A DNA stretch of 64,000 nt from Prauserella halophila (GTDB taxonomy: Bacteria > Actinomycetota > Actinomycetes > Mycobacteriales > Pseudonocardiaceae), in NCBI RefSeq assembly GCF_024171895.1, contig NZ_JAMTCQ010000009.1:595318-659317 (forward strand), read 5' to 3'. Positions 28,050 to 37,472 of the stretch are shown one piece after another. Position 1 is the first letter of the stretch. Each line of letters opens with the position of its first letter. The notes below the pieces were generated by a model. The model worked only from the letters and a program-made list of their open reading frames with translations, was not told the origin of the DNA and made no database searches. The position numbers and the translations under genes are program-made.

Positions 28050-28172
28050 ACGCACCTGCCTTGCTACTGCTGCCCGGCCACCGGCTCTCCGGTCCCGGCG
28101 GTTACGACTGAGCGATCGAATCCTACGGGCACCGATCCGGACCCGCTGTCCCTCCCCGTTCCCTGGCTGCGG

Positions 28173-29699
28173 TCAACCCCGCAGCATGGAGCGCACGTCG
28201 TCGATGGTGTCGACGTCGGACGGTTCCTTGTCCGGTCGGTAGCGCAAGACCCTGGCGAACCGCAGCGCGATGCCGCCGGGGTAGCGGCTGCTCGTCTGCA
28301 CGCCGTCGAGTCCGATCTCCACGACCAGTTCCGGTCGCAAGTGGACGGTCCAGTCGTCGCTGCCACGCTCCAACGTGGGGAAGTGGCGGGTCTGCCACGC
28401 CAGTAGCTCGTCGGTCAGGCCCTTGAACGTCTTGCCGACCATGATCGGTTCGCCGCCGTCCGGATCGCGCGCGCCGAGGTGCAGATTGGACAGCCAGCCG
28501 GTGCGCCTGCCGTGGCCCCATTCGGCGGCGAGGACGACGAGGTCGAGCGTGTGCGACGGTTTCACCTTCAGCCACGCACGCCCGCGTCTGCCCGCGGCGT
28601 ACGGCGTGTCCGGGTCCTTCACCATGACGCCCTCGTGGCCCGCGTCGAGCGACGATTCCAGTACCGCCGCGGCGTCGGCCGGTGCGATCTCGCCGGGGAT
28701 CACGTGCTCGCCCGCGACCCGGCGCAGCGCCTCCCGCCGGCTGCGAAGCGGCGCGTCGAGCAGGTCGGCGCCGTCGAGGTGCAGGCAGTCGAAGAAGTAG
28801 GGCCGCAGGAGCAGCGCCTTGACCTGCGCCTGCCGCGTGCTGCCGAATCGCGCCATCGTCTCCTGGAACGGCCGCGGCCTGCCGTCGTCGGTCAGGGCGA
28901 GCGTTTCACCGTCGAGGACCACCGACGTGCACGGCAGTCCGCGCACGAGGTCGGCGAGTTCGGTCGCACGCTGCGTGATCTCACGCAGCGTGCGGGTGTA
29001 GACGTGCACCTCGTCGCCGTCGCGGTGAACCTGGATCCGTGCGCCGTCCAGTTTGTACTCGACGATCGGCTCCCCGACGCCGTCGACGGCCTGGTCGAGC
29101 GACTCCGCAGGCGAGGCGAGCATGGGCCGGACCGGTCGTCCGAGTTCGAGGCGGAAGGCCCGCAACGCCTGCTGTCCGCCTGCGGCCGCAGCCGCGGCGG
29201 TCGTTGCCAGCCCGCCGGAGAGCATCACCGCGCGGCGCACCAGGTCACCCGGAACGTCGGTGGCGGAGGCGATCGCCTCGATCATCACGCCCTCCAGCGC
29301 GCCCTGCCGCAGTTCCCCGGTGAGCAGGCGCAGTAGAAAGTCCTGCTCCCGGCTGGTGGCCCGGCTCAGCAGGCCCGACAGCAGTTCGGAGCGGCGGGAG
29401 GTCGACCCGCTGCCGCTGGTGGCGGCCACCTCGCCCAGGAGCGCGTCGACCTCGGTGACGGTCAAGGTGGCCGTATCCGCGGGCCGCCCCAGCAGTCCGC
29501 GCAGGGTGCGCCATCCCACGCCGATGCGGCCCTGGGTCGGCGCGCCGGTCAGGAACGCGACCGCGGGTGCGAGCTCGTTCGCCGACGCGCGGTCGAGGAG
29601 GTCCGCCAGGATCGCGGTTTTGGCCTTGCGTGATCGCGTGGCGGCCAGCTCGCCGGAGGCGCGGACGACGCTGTCGAGGGGCAGGGGGTCGAGGTGCAT
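28173..29699 (-). CDS. ligB: ATP-dependent DNA ligase (LigB type)
   Basis: 508 residues. N-terminal helical DNA-binding domain. Nucleotidyltransferase domain with adenylation motif EYKLDGARIQVHRDGDEV (Lys is AMP-linked), motif III SVVLDGETLAL, motif IV HEGVMVKDPDTPYAAGRRGRAWLKVKP, then the OB fold. It matches the actinobacterial single-chain ATP ligases (Rv3062 type) and has no LigD polymerase or nuclease parts. Start ATG 29699 lies inside the end of the upstream EamA gene: the two overlap by 151 bp in different frames. Its role is backup nick sealing beside the NAD-dependent LigA. Confidence 0.88.
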   Translation of the reverse strand: MHLDPLPLDSVVRASGELAATRSRKAKTAILADLLDRASANELAPAVAFLTGAPTQGRIGVGWRTLRGLLGRPADTATLTVTEVDALLGEVAATSGSGSTSRRSELLSGLLSRATSREQDFLLRLLTGELRQGALEGVMIEAIASATDVPGDLVRRAVMLSGGLATTAAAAAAGGQQALRAFRLELGRPVRPMLASPAESLDQAVDGVGEPIVEYKLDGARIQVHRDGDEVHVYTRTLREITQRATELADLVRGLPCTSVVLDGETLALTDDGRPRPFQETMARFGSTRQAQVKALLLRPYFFDCLHLDGADLLDAPLRSRREALRRVAGEHVIPGEIAPADAAAVLESSLDAGHEGVMVKDPDTPYAAGRRGRAWLKVKPSHTLDLVVLAAEWGHGRRTGWLSNLHLGARDPDGGEPIMVGKTFKGLTDELLAWQTRHFPTLERGSDDWTVHLRPELVVEIGLDGVQTSSRYPGGIALRFARVLRYRPDKEPSDVDTIDDVRSMLRG

Positions 29700-30595
29700 G
29701 TGGCCATCTTCGCGCGAGACCTCGACGTCCCGCGTGGTGAACGCAGCGCGAGCAGCACCGCGCCGAAGCAGACCACGAGCCCCGCCAGGCCCTCCGCCGT
29801 CACCGGCTCGCCGAACATCAGCAGCGCGGCGAGCATCGTCGTCGGCGGCGTCAGGTACAGCAGGGTGGAGACGCGGCGCACCGAACCGCGCCGCGCGACG
29901 GCCCAGTAGAACCCGTAGCCGCCGAACGTCGACAGCACCACCAACCAGGCGATCGCGAACCAGAACTCGCCCGACATCGGCGGCGCCGTCTCACCCGTGA
30001 AGCCGGCGACGGACAGGAACACGACGGCCGACAGTGCGGCCTGGATCAGCAGCGATTCGGGGAGCGAGAGGTGGGAGGGGAGTCTGCGCTGAGCGAAGGT
30101 GCCTGCCACGAGACTGAGCATCGCCAGCAGCGGCAGCGCGTACGCGAGAGCCGGTGCACTGCCCGCGAGGTCGCCCGATACGACGAGCGCGACGCCGCCG
30201 AGACCGAGGACCAGGCCGAGCCACTGCGTCGCCGAGGTGCGCTCGCCGAGCAGCGGGCCGGACAGCGCCGCGGCGACGATCGGCTGCAGCGCCGCGATCA
30301 GGGCCGAGGTGCCCGCGGGGACGCCGAGTTCGGCCGACCACACGACCCCGGACAGGTAGCCGACCTGCGTCAACAGGCCCAGTAGCGCGTGCACGCCCAC
30401 GTCACGCAGCGGAAGCCGCCTCCGGCGGAAGGTCAGCCACCACAGGCCCAGCAGTGCGGTCACCACTGCGAACCGCCAGGCCAGCAGGGTGGCACTGCTC
30501 GCGAGGGCGGTGCCCATCGTCGCGCCGATGAAACCGGAACTCCAGAGCAGTACGAACCCCACGGCGAGTCCGGCGTCGGTGCGTGACGTGCCCAC
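29549..30595 (-). CDS. EamA/DMT-family transporter with extra C-terminal tail
   Basis: 348 residues, 10 membrane helices in two EamA repeats (VGFVLLWSSGFIGATMGTAL; later YALPLLAMLSLVAGTFA, LLYLTPPTTMLAALLMFGEPVTAEGLAGLVVCFGAVLLAL). The transporter ends at about residue 300. The last about 45 residues (rich in Ser, Pro and Arg) come from reading through the start of the ligase gene in another frame, so the stop may have been lost and replaced downstream. Start GTG 30595 follows GAGGAGG. Divergent from a TetR gene with an operator-like repeat between. Confidence 0.82.
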   Translation of the reverse strand: MGTSRTDAGLAVGFVLLWSSGFIGATMGTALASSATLLAWRFAVVTALLGLWWLTFRRRRLPLRDVGVHALLGLLTQVGYLSGVVWSAELGVPAGTSALIAALQPIVAAALSGPLLGERTSATQWLGLVLGLGGVALVVSGDLAGSAPALAYALPLLAMLSLVAGTFAQRRLPSHLSLPESLLIQAALSAVVFLSVAGFTGETAPPMSGEFWFAIAWLVVLSTFGGYGFYWAVARRGSVRRVSTLLYLTPPTTMLAALLMFGEPVTAEGLAGLVVCFGAVLLALRSPRGTSRSRAKMATCTSTPCPSTASSAPPASWPPRDHARPKPRSWRTSSTARRRTSSHPRSRS

Positions 30596-30626
30596 AAATC
30601 CTCCTCGGGTCGGTCACCGACGGCAA

Positions 30627-30671
30627 GTAAACCGACCGGTATATCTACTCGTACTAGACCGATCTGTTTAC
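30627..30671. promoter_or_regulatory. TetR-type operator between EamA and TetR genes
   Basis: GTAAACCGACCGGTATA (30627-30643) pairs with TAGACCGATCTGTTTAC (30655-30671), 14 of 17 positions complementary. Centred between divergent starts (30595 and 30717), it fits a TetR binding site and suggests that the TetR protein represses both genes. Confidence 0.65.
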
Positions 30672-30716
30672 CGTCAAGGAAGTCGTCGTGGCATGTGGTG
30701 GGGTAGGGTGGGGGCC

Positions 30717-31295
30717 ATGACCGAGCAGCCGGCGTTGACGCCCGCGGCCGAGCGGGTGCTCGAGGTCGTGGAGAAACTGTTCTACGACAACGGAATCCAC
30801 GCCGTCGGCGTGGACATGATCGCCGCGGAGGCGGGGGTCACGAAGAAGACGCTCTACGACCGGTTCGGCTCGAAGGACGCCATCGTCCGGCTGTACCTCG
30901 AACGCAGGGACGTCCGCTGGCGCGCGCACGTGACCGGGGTCGTCGAACAGTCCGGCAGGTTCGGCCCCCGCCGGCGGGTGCTGCTGATGTTCGACGCGCT
31001 CGAATCGTGGATGGCAGCGGAGAACCCGCGCGGGTGCGCGTTCGTCAACGCGCTGGCCGAACTGCCCGACCCGGATCATCCGGCGCGCCCGGCGATCGCG
31101 GGCGAGAAGCAGTGGGTGCTCGACTACCTGCGGCAGCTCGTGCGGGACACCGGTGCGCGCAACCCGCGCAAGCTTGCGGCGTCCCTGTTCATGCTGTTCG
31201 AAGGCGCCACGGTGGCGGCATCGCTCGACGTCGTCGCCGGGGCGGTGGCAGGAGCAAGGGACGCCGCGCGGCAGCTGCTCGACGCCGCCCTGTGA
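30717..31295 (+). CDS. TetR-family regulator (adjacent EamA exporter)
   Basis: 192 residues. HTH region: RVLEVVEKLFYDNGIHAVGVDMIAAEAGVTKKTLYDRFGSKDAIVRLYLE. The ligand domain has the ENPRGCAFVNALAEL signature seen in a widespread actinobacterial TetR group. ATG 30717 is chosen; the frame is open to 30489 but that region is the operator and the other gene. Probably represses the EamA gene. Its stop faces another TetR gene only 12 bp away. Confidence 0.87.
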   Translation: MTEQPALTPAAERVLEVVEKLFYDNGIHAVGVDMIAAEAGVTKKTLYDRFGSKDAIVRLYLERRDVRWRAHVTGVVEQSGRFGPRRRVLLMFDALESWMAAENPRGCAFVNALAELPDPDHPARPAIAGEKQWVLDYLRQLVRDTGARNPRKLAASLFMLFEGATVAASLDVVAGAVAGARDAARQLLDAAL

Positions 31296-31307
31296 AGTGG
31301 TTCGGCG

Positions 31308-32051
31308 TCAGCCGAGGCGTGCCTGCACGCCGTCGAGGATGACTTCGAGACCGAAGGTGAAGTTGTGCTCCGGATTCGTGGCGGCCTGGAACTCTGCGCC
31401 GACCGTCGCGCCGACCCGCCCGGACACGGGAAGGTTCTCGTCCCGCATCACCTGACCCAGCACGGGCGAGACCGTGTCCCACCACTCGGCATCGGTCATG
31501 CCGGTGTTGTCCCGCACGTGCTGTGCGTGCGTGCGGGCCGAATCCGCGACGTGCCCGAGGATCAGCGCCAGCACGCTGTCCATTTCCACGTCGGACAGTC
31601 CGATCCCGTCGAGCGGGCGCAGCTCGGCCTCGTACTTGCCGACGACACCGGGGCCGAGGTCCGGGCGGGGTGAGCGCACCTCGAGCAGCCACGGGTGCCG
31701 CTCGTACAGCTCCCAGTTGCGGCGTGCGACGAACCTCATCGCCTCGCGCCAGTCTCCCGCCTCGGTGGGTGCGGTGACGTCGTCGTAGAGCTCGCCGTAG
31801 GCCGCGTCCGTCATCAGTGCGGTGAGGTCCTCTTTTCCGGGGACGTAGCCGTACAGCGACATCGCGCCCACGCCCAGATGCTCGGCGACCTTGCGCATGG
31901 ACACCGCGGCCAGGCCGTGAGCATCGGCGAGCTCGGTGCCCGCCTCGACGATCGCGGGGACGGTGAGTCCCGAGCGGCCGGGCTTCGGGTGGTGCCCCCA
32001 CAGCAGATAGATGCTCCGCGTCAGGTCGGCGACCGGGGTTCCTCTGGCCAC
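31308..32051 (-). CDS. TetR-family regulator of the DrrAB-type exporter
   Basis: 247 residues. HTH: TVPAIVEAGTELADAHGLAAVSMRKVAEHLGVGAMSLYGYVPGKEDLTALM, followed by the TetR_C_1-type ligand domain (ending TNPEHNFTFGLEVILDGVQARLG), the class that includes TetR itself and many antibiotic exporter repressors. Start at ATG 32051. Divergent from an ABC exporter with a 10-bp-arm operator in between, so a drug-induced repressor is likely. Confidence 0.87.
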   Translation of the reverse strand: MARGTPVADLTRSIYLLWGHHPKPGRSGLTVPAIVEAGTELADAHGLAAVSMRKVAEHLGVGAMSLYGYVPGKEDLTALMTDAAYGELYDDVTAPTEAGDWREAMRFVARRNWELYERHPWLLEVRSPRPDLGPGVVGKYEAELRPLDGIGLSDVEMDSVLALILGHVADSARTHAQHVRDNTGMTDAEWWDTVSPVLGQVMRDENLPVSGRVGATVGAEFQAATNPEHNFTFGLEVILDGVQARLG

Positions 32052-32092
32052 GTCGGGTTCCTTCCGGCTGGCGGAGTTCCTTCCGTGCCGAA

Positions 32093-32127
32093 CTTACCGT
32101 ACGGTGTTACGTACGCTGTACGGTAAG
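32093..32127. promoter_or_regulatory. Operator of the DrrAB-type exporter
   Basis: CTTACCGTAC (32093-32102) and its exact complement GTACGGTAAG (32118-32127), with a nested TTACGTAC/GTAC core. It lies in the 100-bp divergent promoter between TetR and ABC genes. Confidence 0.7.
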
Positions 32128-32151
32128 TTGTACGGAAACCTGGAGGGGCAG

Positions 32152-33123
32152 ATGTCAGATCATGGGCGTACACCCGCCGTCGAAGCGGCCGGTGTACGCA
32201 AGGCGTATGCCGGCGCCACGGCCCCCGCACTGGACGGCCTCGACCTCACGGTCGACCGCGGGGCCGTGCACGGGCTACTGGGTCACAACGGCGCGGGCAA
32301 GACCACCGCGATCCGGATCATGACGACGCTGCTGGAACACGACTCCGGCAGCATGCGAGTGGCCGGGCACGACGTGCGCACCGACGGCCGTGCCGTGCGG
32401 GCCCGGATCGGCCTGGTCGGCCAGTACGCCGCTGTCGACGAGGACCTCACCGGAAGGCAGAACCTCGTGATGTTCGGCAGGCTCGGCCGGTTGTCGCGGG
32501 CCGGGGCGGTGAACCGGGCCGACGAACTGCTGGATCGGTTCGGACTGACCGATGCCGCGGGACAACGACTGGCGGTCTACTCGGGCGGAATGCGCCGCAA
32601 GCTCGACCTCGCGGCGGCCCTGCTCGTTGCGCCGGAGGTGTTGTTCGTCGACGAGCCCACGACCGGGCTCGACCCGGCGGCCAGGCGGGACGTGTGGGAC
32701 TCCCTGCGGCACCTCGCGTCCCGCGGCACGACGGTGCTGCTCACCACCCAGTACCTGGAGGAGGCCGATCGGCTCGCGGACCACGTTTCCCTCGTCGCCC
32801 ATGGCAGGGTGGTCGCCGAGGGCACACCGGCGATGCTGAAGGCGCGTGTCGGCGACGACCTGCTCGAACTGACTCCGGCCGATCGGGTCGATGCCGACCG
32901 GATCGCCGTCCTCGCGCGCCCGTTCGCGAGCGGTGAGGCCCACGTGGTCGACGGGCGGGTGAGTGTGCCGGTCGCCGACCGCGGCGGCGCGCTGGCGAAC
33001 GTCGTCGGTGCTGTGCGGGACGCAGGCGTCGACCTCGCCGACGTCGCGATCCGCACGCCCACGCTCGACGACGCGTTCCTCGAGTTGACCGGCTCCGGTG
33101 CGGAAGGGAAGGCGCTCGCTTGA
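32152..33123 (+). CDS. ABC transporter ATPase, DrrA type
   Basis: 323 residues. Walker A GHNGAGKTTA, Q-loop VGQYAAVDEDLTG, signature YSGGMRRKLDLAAAL, Walker B EVLFVDEPTTGLD, H-loop TTQYLEEADRLADH. A C-terminal DrrA-like extension follows (PTLDDAFLELTG). The family energises export of antibiotics such as daunorubicin. ATG 32152 is chosen from the family N-terminus and a GGAGGGGCAG site. The stop overlaps the permease start by one base. Confidence 0.9.
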   Translation: MSDHGRTPAVEAAGVRKAYAGATAPALDGLDLTVDRGAVHGLLGHNGAGKTTAIRIMTTLLEHDSGSMRVAGHDVRTDGRAVRARIGLVGQYAAVDEDLTGRQNLVMFGRLGRLSRAGAVNRADELLDRFGLTDAAGQRLAVYSGGMRRKLDLAAALLVAPEVLFVDEPTTGLDPAARRDVWDSLRHLASRGTTVLLTTQYLEEADRLADHVSLVAHGRVVAEGTPAMLKARVGDDLLELTPADRVDADRIAVLARPFASGEAHVVDGRVSVPVADRGGALANVVGAVRDAGVDLADVAIRTPTLDDAFLELTGSGAEGKALA

Positions 33124-33950
33124 TGACGACCTCGACAACTGTCTCGACGGCGCCCCTGGCAGGTGGCGGGCTGCGCCAGGGACTCGCCGACGTCGCGACG
33201 ATCGCCCTGCGGGAGCTGCAGCACTGGCGCAACCGTCCCGGTGTCATCGTGTTCGGCTGGCTGTTCCCGGTGCTCGTGCTCGCGATGTTCGTCGGATTGC
33301 TCGGCGGGGCGCTGGGTCAGTCGACCGGCGGGTCCTATGTGGACTTCGTGATGCCGGGAATGCTCGCCGTGACGATGTTCTTCGGACTCGAGTCCACGAT
33401 GACGGCCGTGTCGCTCGACGCGTCCCGAGGAGTGACCGAGCGGTTCCGCTCGCTGCCGGTGTCCGGCGCGGCCGTGCTCACCGGGCGGTGCGCGGCCGAT
33501 CTGCTGAACTCTCTGGTCGGGCTGGTCGTGATCGTCGTCGCCGGCCTGCTGTTCGGCTGGCGTCCCGACGCCGGCCTTCCGACGTGGGGCTCCGTGCTGG
33601 GTCTGCTGGTGCTGCTGCGACTGGCGATGCTGTGGCTCGGCATGTTCGTCGGCCTGCGGGTGCGCAGTCAGGAGGCCGTGAGCGCGGTACAGGTCGCCGT
33701 GTGGCCACTGCTGATGCTGTCCGGCGTGTTCGTCGACACGGCCACCATGCCGCGCTGGATCGGCGTGGCCGCCGAGGTCAACCCGCTGACCGGAACCGTC
33801 GAAGCCGTGCGCGAGCTGCTCGGTGCTCCCGGCGCGGGAAGCTCGTGGGTCGCGGCTGCCGCGCCGTGGCCGGCCGTGCTCTGGCCCGTACTGCTGACGT
33901 CGGTGTTCCTGCCGCTGGCCGTGCGCACCTGGCGACGGCTCGGCCGTTGA
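33123..33950 (+). CDS. ABC-2 type permease, DrrB type
   Basis: 275 residues, six membrane helices. ELQHWRNRPGVIVFGWLFPVLVLAMFVGLLG at the first helix and GVTERFRSLPVSGAAVLTGRCAADLLNSL contain the ABC-2 coupling region. Further on, SGVFVDTATMPRWIGVAAEVNPLTGTVEAVRELL is typical of DrrB. TGATG coupling with the ATPase gene. Together a two-gene exporter, substrate unknown, under the divergent TetR. Confidence 0.88.
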   Translation: MTTSTTVSTAPLAGGGLRQGLADVATIALRELQHWRNRPGVIVFGWLFPVLVLAMFVGLLGGALGQSTGGSYVDFVMPGMLAVTMFFGLESTMTAVSLDASRGVTERFRSLPVSGAAVLTGRCAADLLNSLVGLVVIVVAGLLFGWRPDAGLPTWGSVLGLLVLLRLAMLWLGMFVGLRVRSQEAVSAVQVAVWPLLMLSGVFVDTATMPRWIGVAAEVNPLTGTVEAVRELLGAPGAGSSWVAAAAPWPAVLWPVLLTSVFLPLAVRTWRRLGR

Positions 33951-33953
33951 GGT

Positions 33954-33989
33954 CGGCGTGGGGCCGCCTCGGTCGGCAGCCCCACGCCG
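33954..33989. terminator. Hairpin between convergent ABC-permease and fumC genes
   Basis: 10-bp perfect stem CGGCGTGGGG (33954-33963) with CCCCACGCCG (33980-33989), loop 16 nt. It occupies the 43-bp gap between two convergent stops and can end transcripts from both sides. Confidence 0.75.
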
Positions 33990-33993
33990 GGCG

Positions 33994-35391
33994 TCACTTC
34001 CCGCCGCGGGCCATGCCGAGCACGTCGAGAGCCTCGTCGAGCTGGGCCTCGGTGAGCTTGCCCTGCTCGATGTAGCCGCGCTCGAGCACGACCTCACGGA
34101 TGGTCTTCAGCTCCTTGAGGGCCTGTTTGGCCACGGCCGCCGCCTCCTCGTAGCCGATGTAGGCGTTCAGCGGCGTCACGATCGACGGCGAGCCCTCGGC
34201 GTAGTCCTGCGTGCGGTCGGTGTTGACCGTCAGGCCCGCGAACACCTTGTCGGCCAGCAGCCGCGACACGGCCGACAGCAACCGCGCCGACTCCAGCACG
34301 TTGCGCGCGATCACGGGCAGGTTCACGTTCAGCTGGAAGTTGCCCTGCGACCCGGCGAACGCCACGGCCGCGTCGTTGCCGATCACCTGCGCCACCACCT
34401 GCAGCGTCGCCTCCGGGATGACCGGGTTGACCTTGCCCGGCATGATCGACGACCCCGGCTGGAGATCCGGCAGCGCCAATTCGGCAAGGCCCGTGCGCGG
34501 TCCGGAACCGAGCCAGCGCAGGTCGTTCGCGATCTTGTTCAGGGACACGCCGACGGTCCGCAGGTGCCCGGAGGTCTCGACCACACCGTCCTGCGAAGCC
34601 TGCGCCTCGAAGTGATCGCGCGCCTCGGCGAGCGGCAGGTCGGTCACCTTGGCGAGCTCGTCGGCGACGGCCGAACCGAACCCTGCGGGAGCGTTCAGAC
34701 CCGAACCGACCGCCGTGCCGCCGATGGGCAGCTCACCCAGCCTCGGCAGTCCGCTGCGCAGGCGTTCGATGCCGAACCGCACCTGAGTCGCCCAGGCGCC
34801 GGCCTCCTGGCCCAGGGTGATCGGGACCGCGTCCATCAGGTGCGTGCGCCCCGACTTCACGACATCCGACCACTCGGCCGCACGCTGCTCGATCGTCGTC
34901 GCCAGGTGCTCCAGTGCCGGGACGACCTCGGTGAGCACGGCCTCGGTCGCGGCGACGTGAATGGTCGTGGGGAAGGTGTCGTTCGACGACTGCGAGGCGT
35001 TGACGTGGTCGTTCGGGTGCACGTCGCGGCCCAGCGCGCGCGAGGCGAGCGTGGCGATGACCTCGTTGGCGTTCATGTTCGACGACGTGCCCGAACCGGT
35101 CTGGAAGACGTCGATCGGGAAATGGTCGTCGTGGCGGCCCTCGGCGACCTCGTCGGCGGCCTGCGCGATCGCGGCGGCCAGGTCGCCCTCCAGCACGCCG
35201 AGGCGCGCGTTCACCCGGGCAGCAGCCGCCTTGAGCAGGCCGAGTGCCCTGATCTGGGCGCGTTCGAGCGTTCCGCCCGAGATCGGGAAGTTCTCGACGG
35301 CGCGTTGCGTCTGTGCGCGGTAGAGGGCATCGGCCGGGACCCTGACCTCGCCCATGGTGTCGTGTTCGATCCGGAATTCCTGCTCTGCCAT
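33994..35391 (-). CDS. fumC: Class II fumarate hydratase
   Basis: 465 residues, normal length. The fumarase/aspartase signature [11 protein letters not shown] is present, as are [16 protein letters not shown] and [14 protein letters not shown]. Reaction: fumarate + water to malate, cytosolic, TCA cycle, iron-independent. ATG 35391 chosen ([23 protein letters not shown] is the family start); the frame is open 44 codons further. Located as in M. tuberculosis (Rv1098c) near glpX, with FNR and trypsin genes inserted between. Confidence 0.95.
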   Translation of the reverse strand: MAEQEFRIEHDTMGEVRVPADALYRAQTQRAVENFPISGGTLERAQIRALGLLKAAAARVNARLGVLEGDLAAAIAQAADEVAEGRHDDHFPIDVFQTGSGTSSNMNANEVIATLASRALGRDVHPNDHVNASQSSNDTFPTTIHVAATEAVLTEVVPALEHLATTIEQRAAEWSDVVKSGRTHLMDAVPITLGQEAGAWATQVRFGIERLRSGLPRLGELPIGGTAVGSGLNAPAGFGSAVADELAKVTDLPLAEARDHFEAQASQDGVVETSGHLRTVGVSLNKIANDLRWLGSGPRTGLAELALPDLQPGSSIMPGKVNPVIPEATLQVVAQVIGNDAAVAFAGSQGNFQLNVNLPVIARNVLESARLLSAVSRLLADKVFAGLTVNTDRTQDYAEGSPSIVTPLNAYIGYEEAAAVAKQALKELKTIREVVLERGYIEQGKLTEAQLDEALDVLGMARGGK

Positions 35392-35553
35392 GGTCCCCAG
35401 TCTGCTCTTGCACCGGCAGACCGCGCCCCGTGGCGTGCGGCACGTCGCCGATACGGGTGCCTCCCAGCTGTCGCGGTGATCACAACGCCGCGGTGACGGT
35501 ATTACGATCAACACCAAGGTCACCCATCAAACGGCAGAAGGGGCGGTGCGCCC

Positions 35554-36600
35554 ATGGCCGAGCCAACGGAGACCACCGAAACGAATCGAACCACCGATGC
35601 GACTCGGACCACCGAAGTCGATGTGCTGATCGTCGGAGCGGGACCGACCGGGCTGTTCGCGGCCTACTACGCGGGGTTCCGCGGGCTGTCGTCGGCGATC
35701 GTCGACTCGCTGCCCGAAACGGGCGGGCAGATCACGGCCATGTACCCGGAGAAGATGATCTACGACGTCGCCGGGTTCCCCGGAGTGCGCGGACGTGATC
35801 TCGTCAAAGGACTCGTCGAGCAGGCGAACCAGTGGGACCCGCAGTATCTGCTCGGCCGCAAGGCCCACGGCCTCGACGACGACGGCGAGCAGCTCACGAT
35901 GACTCTCGACGGCGAATCGGGCGAGGAAGCCGTACGCGCCAAGGCGGTGCTGATCACGGCGGGCATCGGCGAATTCACCCCGCGACCACTGCCCGCGGGG
36001 GACGGCTGGCTCGGCAACGGCATGGTGCACTTCGTGCCCGCGCTCGATGAGCACGCGGGCAAGGATGTCGTGGTCGTCGGCGGGGGCGACTCGGCGTTCG
36101 ACTGGGTGCTCGCGCTGCACCCGGTCGCCCGCAGCGTGACACTCGTGCACCGCAGTGCCAAGTTCCGCGCGGTCGAATCGATCATCCAGGAGGCGCGCGA
36201 GGCCGGGATCAGGATCATCACCGACGCCGAGGTCGCCGAACTGCGAGGCGGTGCCGACGGCGCGCTCGCCGAGGTGTCACTGGAGATCAAGGACCGCGAC
36301 ACCAAGGAGGTCCGGCCGGAGGTGCTGCCCGCGCAGACGGTCGTCGCCGCGCTCGGATTCACCGCGGACCTCGGGCCGATCGAGAGCTGGGGACTGGAGG
36401 TCCACAAGCGTTCGATCACCGTGGACTCGACCATGGCGACGGCACGTTCGCGGATCTACGCCGCCGGGGACGTGGCGGCCTACCCGGGCAAGGTCAAGCT
36501 CATCGCCACGGGTTTCGGCGAGGCAGCCACCGCCGTGAACAACATCGCCGTGGAACTCGACCCGTCGGCCCATCTCTTTCCCGGCCACTCCAGCGGCTGA
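35554..36600 (+). CDS. Thioredoxin-reductase-like ferredoxin-NADP reductase
   Basis: 348 residues. Two Rossmann domains: DVLIVGAGPTGLFAAYYAGFRG for FAD and KDVVVVGGGDSAFDWVLAL for NADPH, and the terminal IYAAGDVAAYPGKVKLIATGFGEAATAVNNI. It lacks the CxxC pair of thioredoxin reductase, which identifies the TrxR-like FNR group (as in Bacillus YumC). It would transfer electrons between NADPH and ferredoxin. The first about 20 residues are a Thr/Glu-rich repeat-like tail. The promoter lies in the 162-bp gap to the divergent fumC gene. Confidence 0.88.
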   Translation: MAEPTETTETNRTTDATRTTEVDVLIVGAGPTGLFAAYYAGFRGLSSAIVDSLPETGGQITAMYPEKMIYDVAGFPGVRGRDLVKGLVEQANQWDPQYLLGRKAHGLDDDGEQLTMTLDGESGEEAVRAKAVLITAGIGEFTPRPLPAGDGWLGNGMVHFVPALDEHAGKDVVVVGGGDSAFDWVLALHPVARSVTLVHRSAKFRAVESIIQEAREAGIRIITDAEVAELRGGADGALAEVSLEIKDRDTKEVRPEVLPAQTVVAALGFTADLGPIESWGLEVHKRSITVDSTMATARSRIYAAGDVAAYPGKVKLIATGFGEAATAVNNIAVELDPSAHLFPGHSSG

Positions 36601-36713
36601 GGGCGGCCTGCCGTGACCTCGGTGACCGGTCACGGGGCGATGGTCGTGTCACCGTCACCGGATCGTCTGCATGCGGTCCGAGCCGACGACTGCCGGTCCG
36701 GCGGCCCGAGCAC

Positions 36714-37472
36714 CTACGCCGAGACCGTCTCGTCGATCCACGTCGCGTAGGCGGGGGCCGACGTGTAGATCGACGGCGCCGTGCCGCAGACCGGCTCGTT
36801 GTTACCCGCGCGGCTCGACACGCCGACGAGTCGCCACCGGTCGCCGGTGCGCACGAGCTGTGGCCCGCCCGAGTCGCCGTAGCACGCGCCCGCGCCGTCG
36901 GGATTGTCGGTACACACCTCGGACGTCGCGTCGAATCCGGCCGCGCAACGCTCGTCGCCGACGATGCCGGTGTCGAGCTGCTGCAGGTTCCGGGGAGCAT
37001 CGCCGCAGCCGCTCTCGGGGCAGGTCTGTCCCCAGCCGAGCAGCCGCGTCGCCGTCCCGGGCTCGGCCGAATCGGCCAGGTCGACGGGCTCGGCCTCCAC
37101 CGGCGAGTCCAGTTCGACCAGGGCGAGATCACCCGTCGACCCGGGGCGGGTGTACGACGGGTGCGATACGAGCTTCGTCGGCTGCGCGACCTCGCCACCC
37201 TCCGCCCGGTCGGTGCTGCCGATCCGGGCGGTCAGCTGCTCGGCGTCCGTGCCGTCGACGCAGTGCGCCGCCGTGACCAGCCACCCCGGGCGGACCAGGG
37301 ACGCACCGCAGTAGTGCTCGCCGTCGGCCGAGAGCGACGTCATGAACGGATACGTCTCGTCGCCGGGTGTGCCGCCGACGAGATCCGGCTGCACCGCGGC
37401 CGAGACCGCGGGCGCGGACGCCAGCAGCAGTGCAGCCGCGAGTCCCGCCGCTCGCGTGACCAGGCGCCGCAT
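36714..37472 (-). CDS. Secreted trypsin-like serine protease
   Basis: 252 residues. Signal peptide about 1-25 ([20 protein letters not shown]). Mature chain starts near DLVGG (IVGG equivalent at 31-34). Catalytic triad His70 (TAAHC), Asp115 (GDLALVEL), Ser201 (YGDSGGP). Several Cys pairs as in chymotrypsin-fold proteases; the primary pocket has Asp (GACYGDSGG) suggesting Arg/Lys preference. Start ATG 37472 overlaps the glpX stop by 1 base (TGATG), an odd operon partner for a gluconeogenic enzyme. Sits between FNR and glpX. Confidence 0.9.
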   Translation of the reverse strand: MRRLVTRAAGLAAALLLASAPAVSAAVQPDLVGGTPGDETYPFMTSLSADGEHYCGASLVRPGWLVTAAHCVDGTDAEQLTARIGSTDRAEGGEVAQPTKLVSHPSYTRPGSTGDLALVELDSPVEAEPVDLADSAEPGTATRLLGWGQTCPESGCGDAPRNLQQLDTGIVGDERCAAGFDATSEVCTDNPDGAGACYGDSGGPQLVRTGDRWRLVGVSSRAGNNEPVCGTAPSIYTSAPAYATWIDETVSA

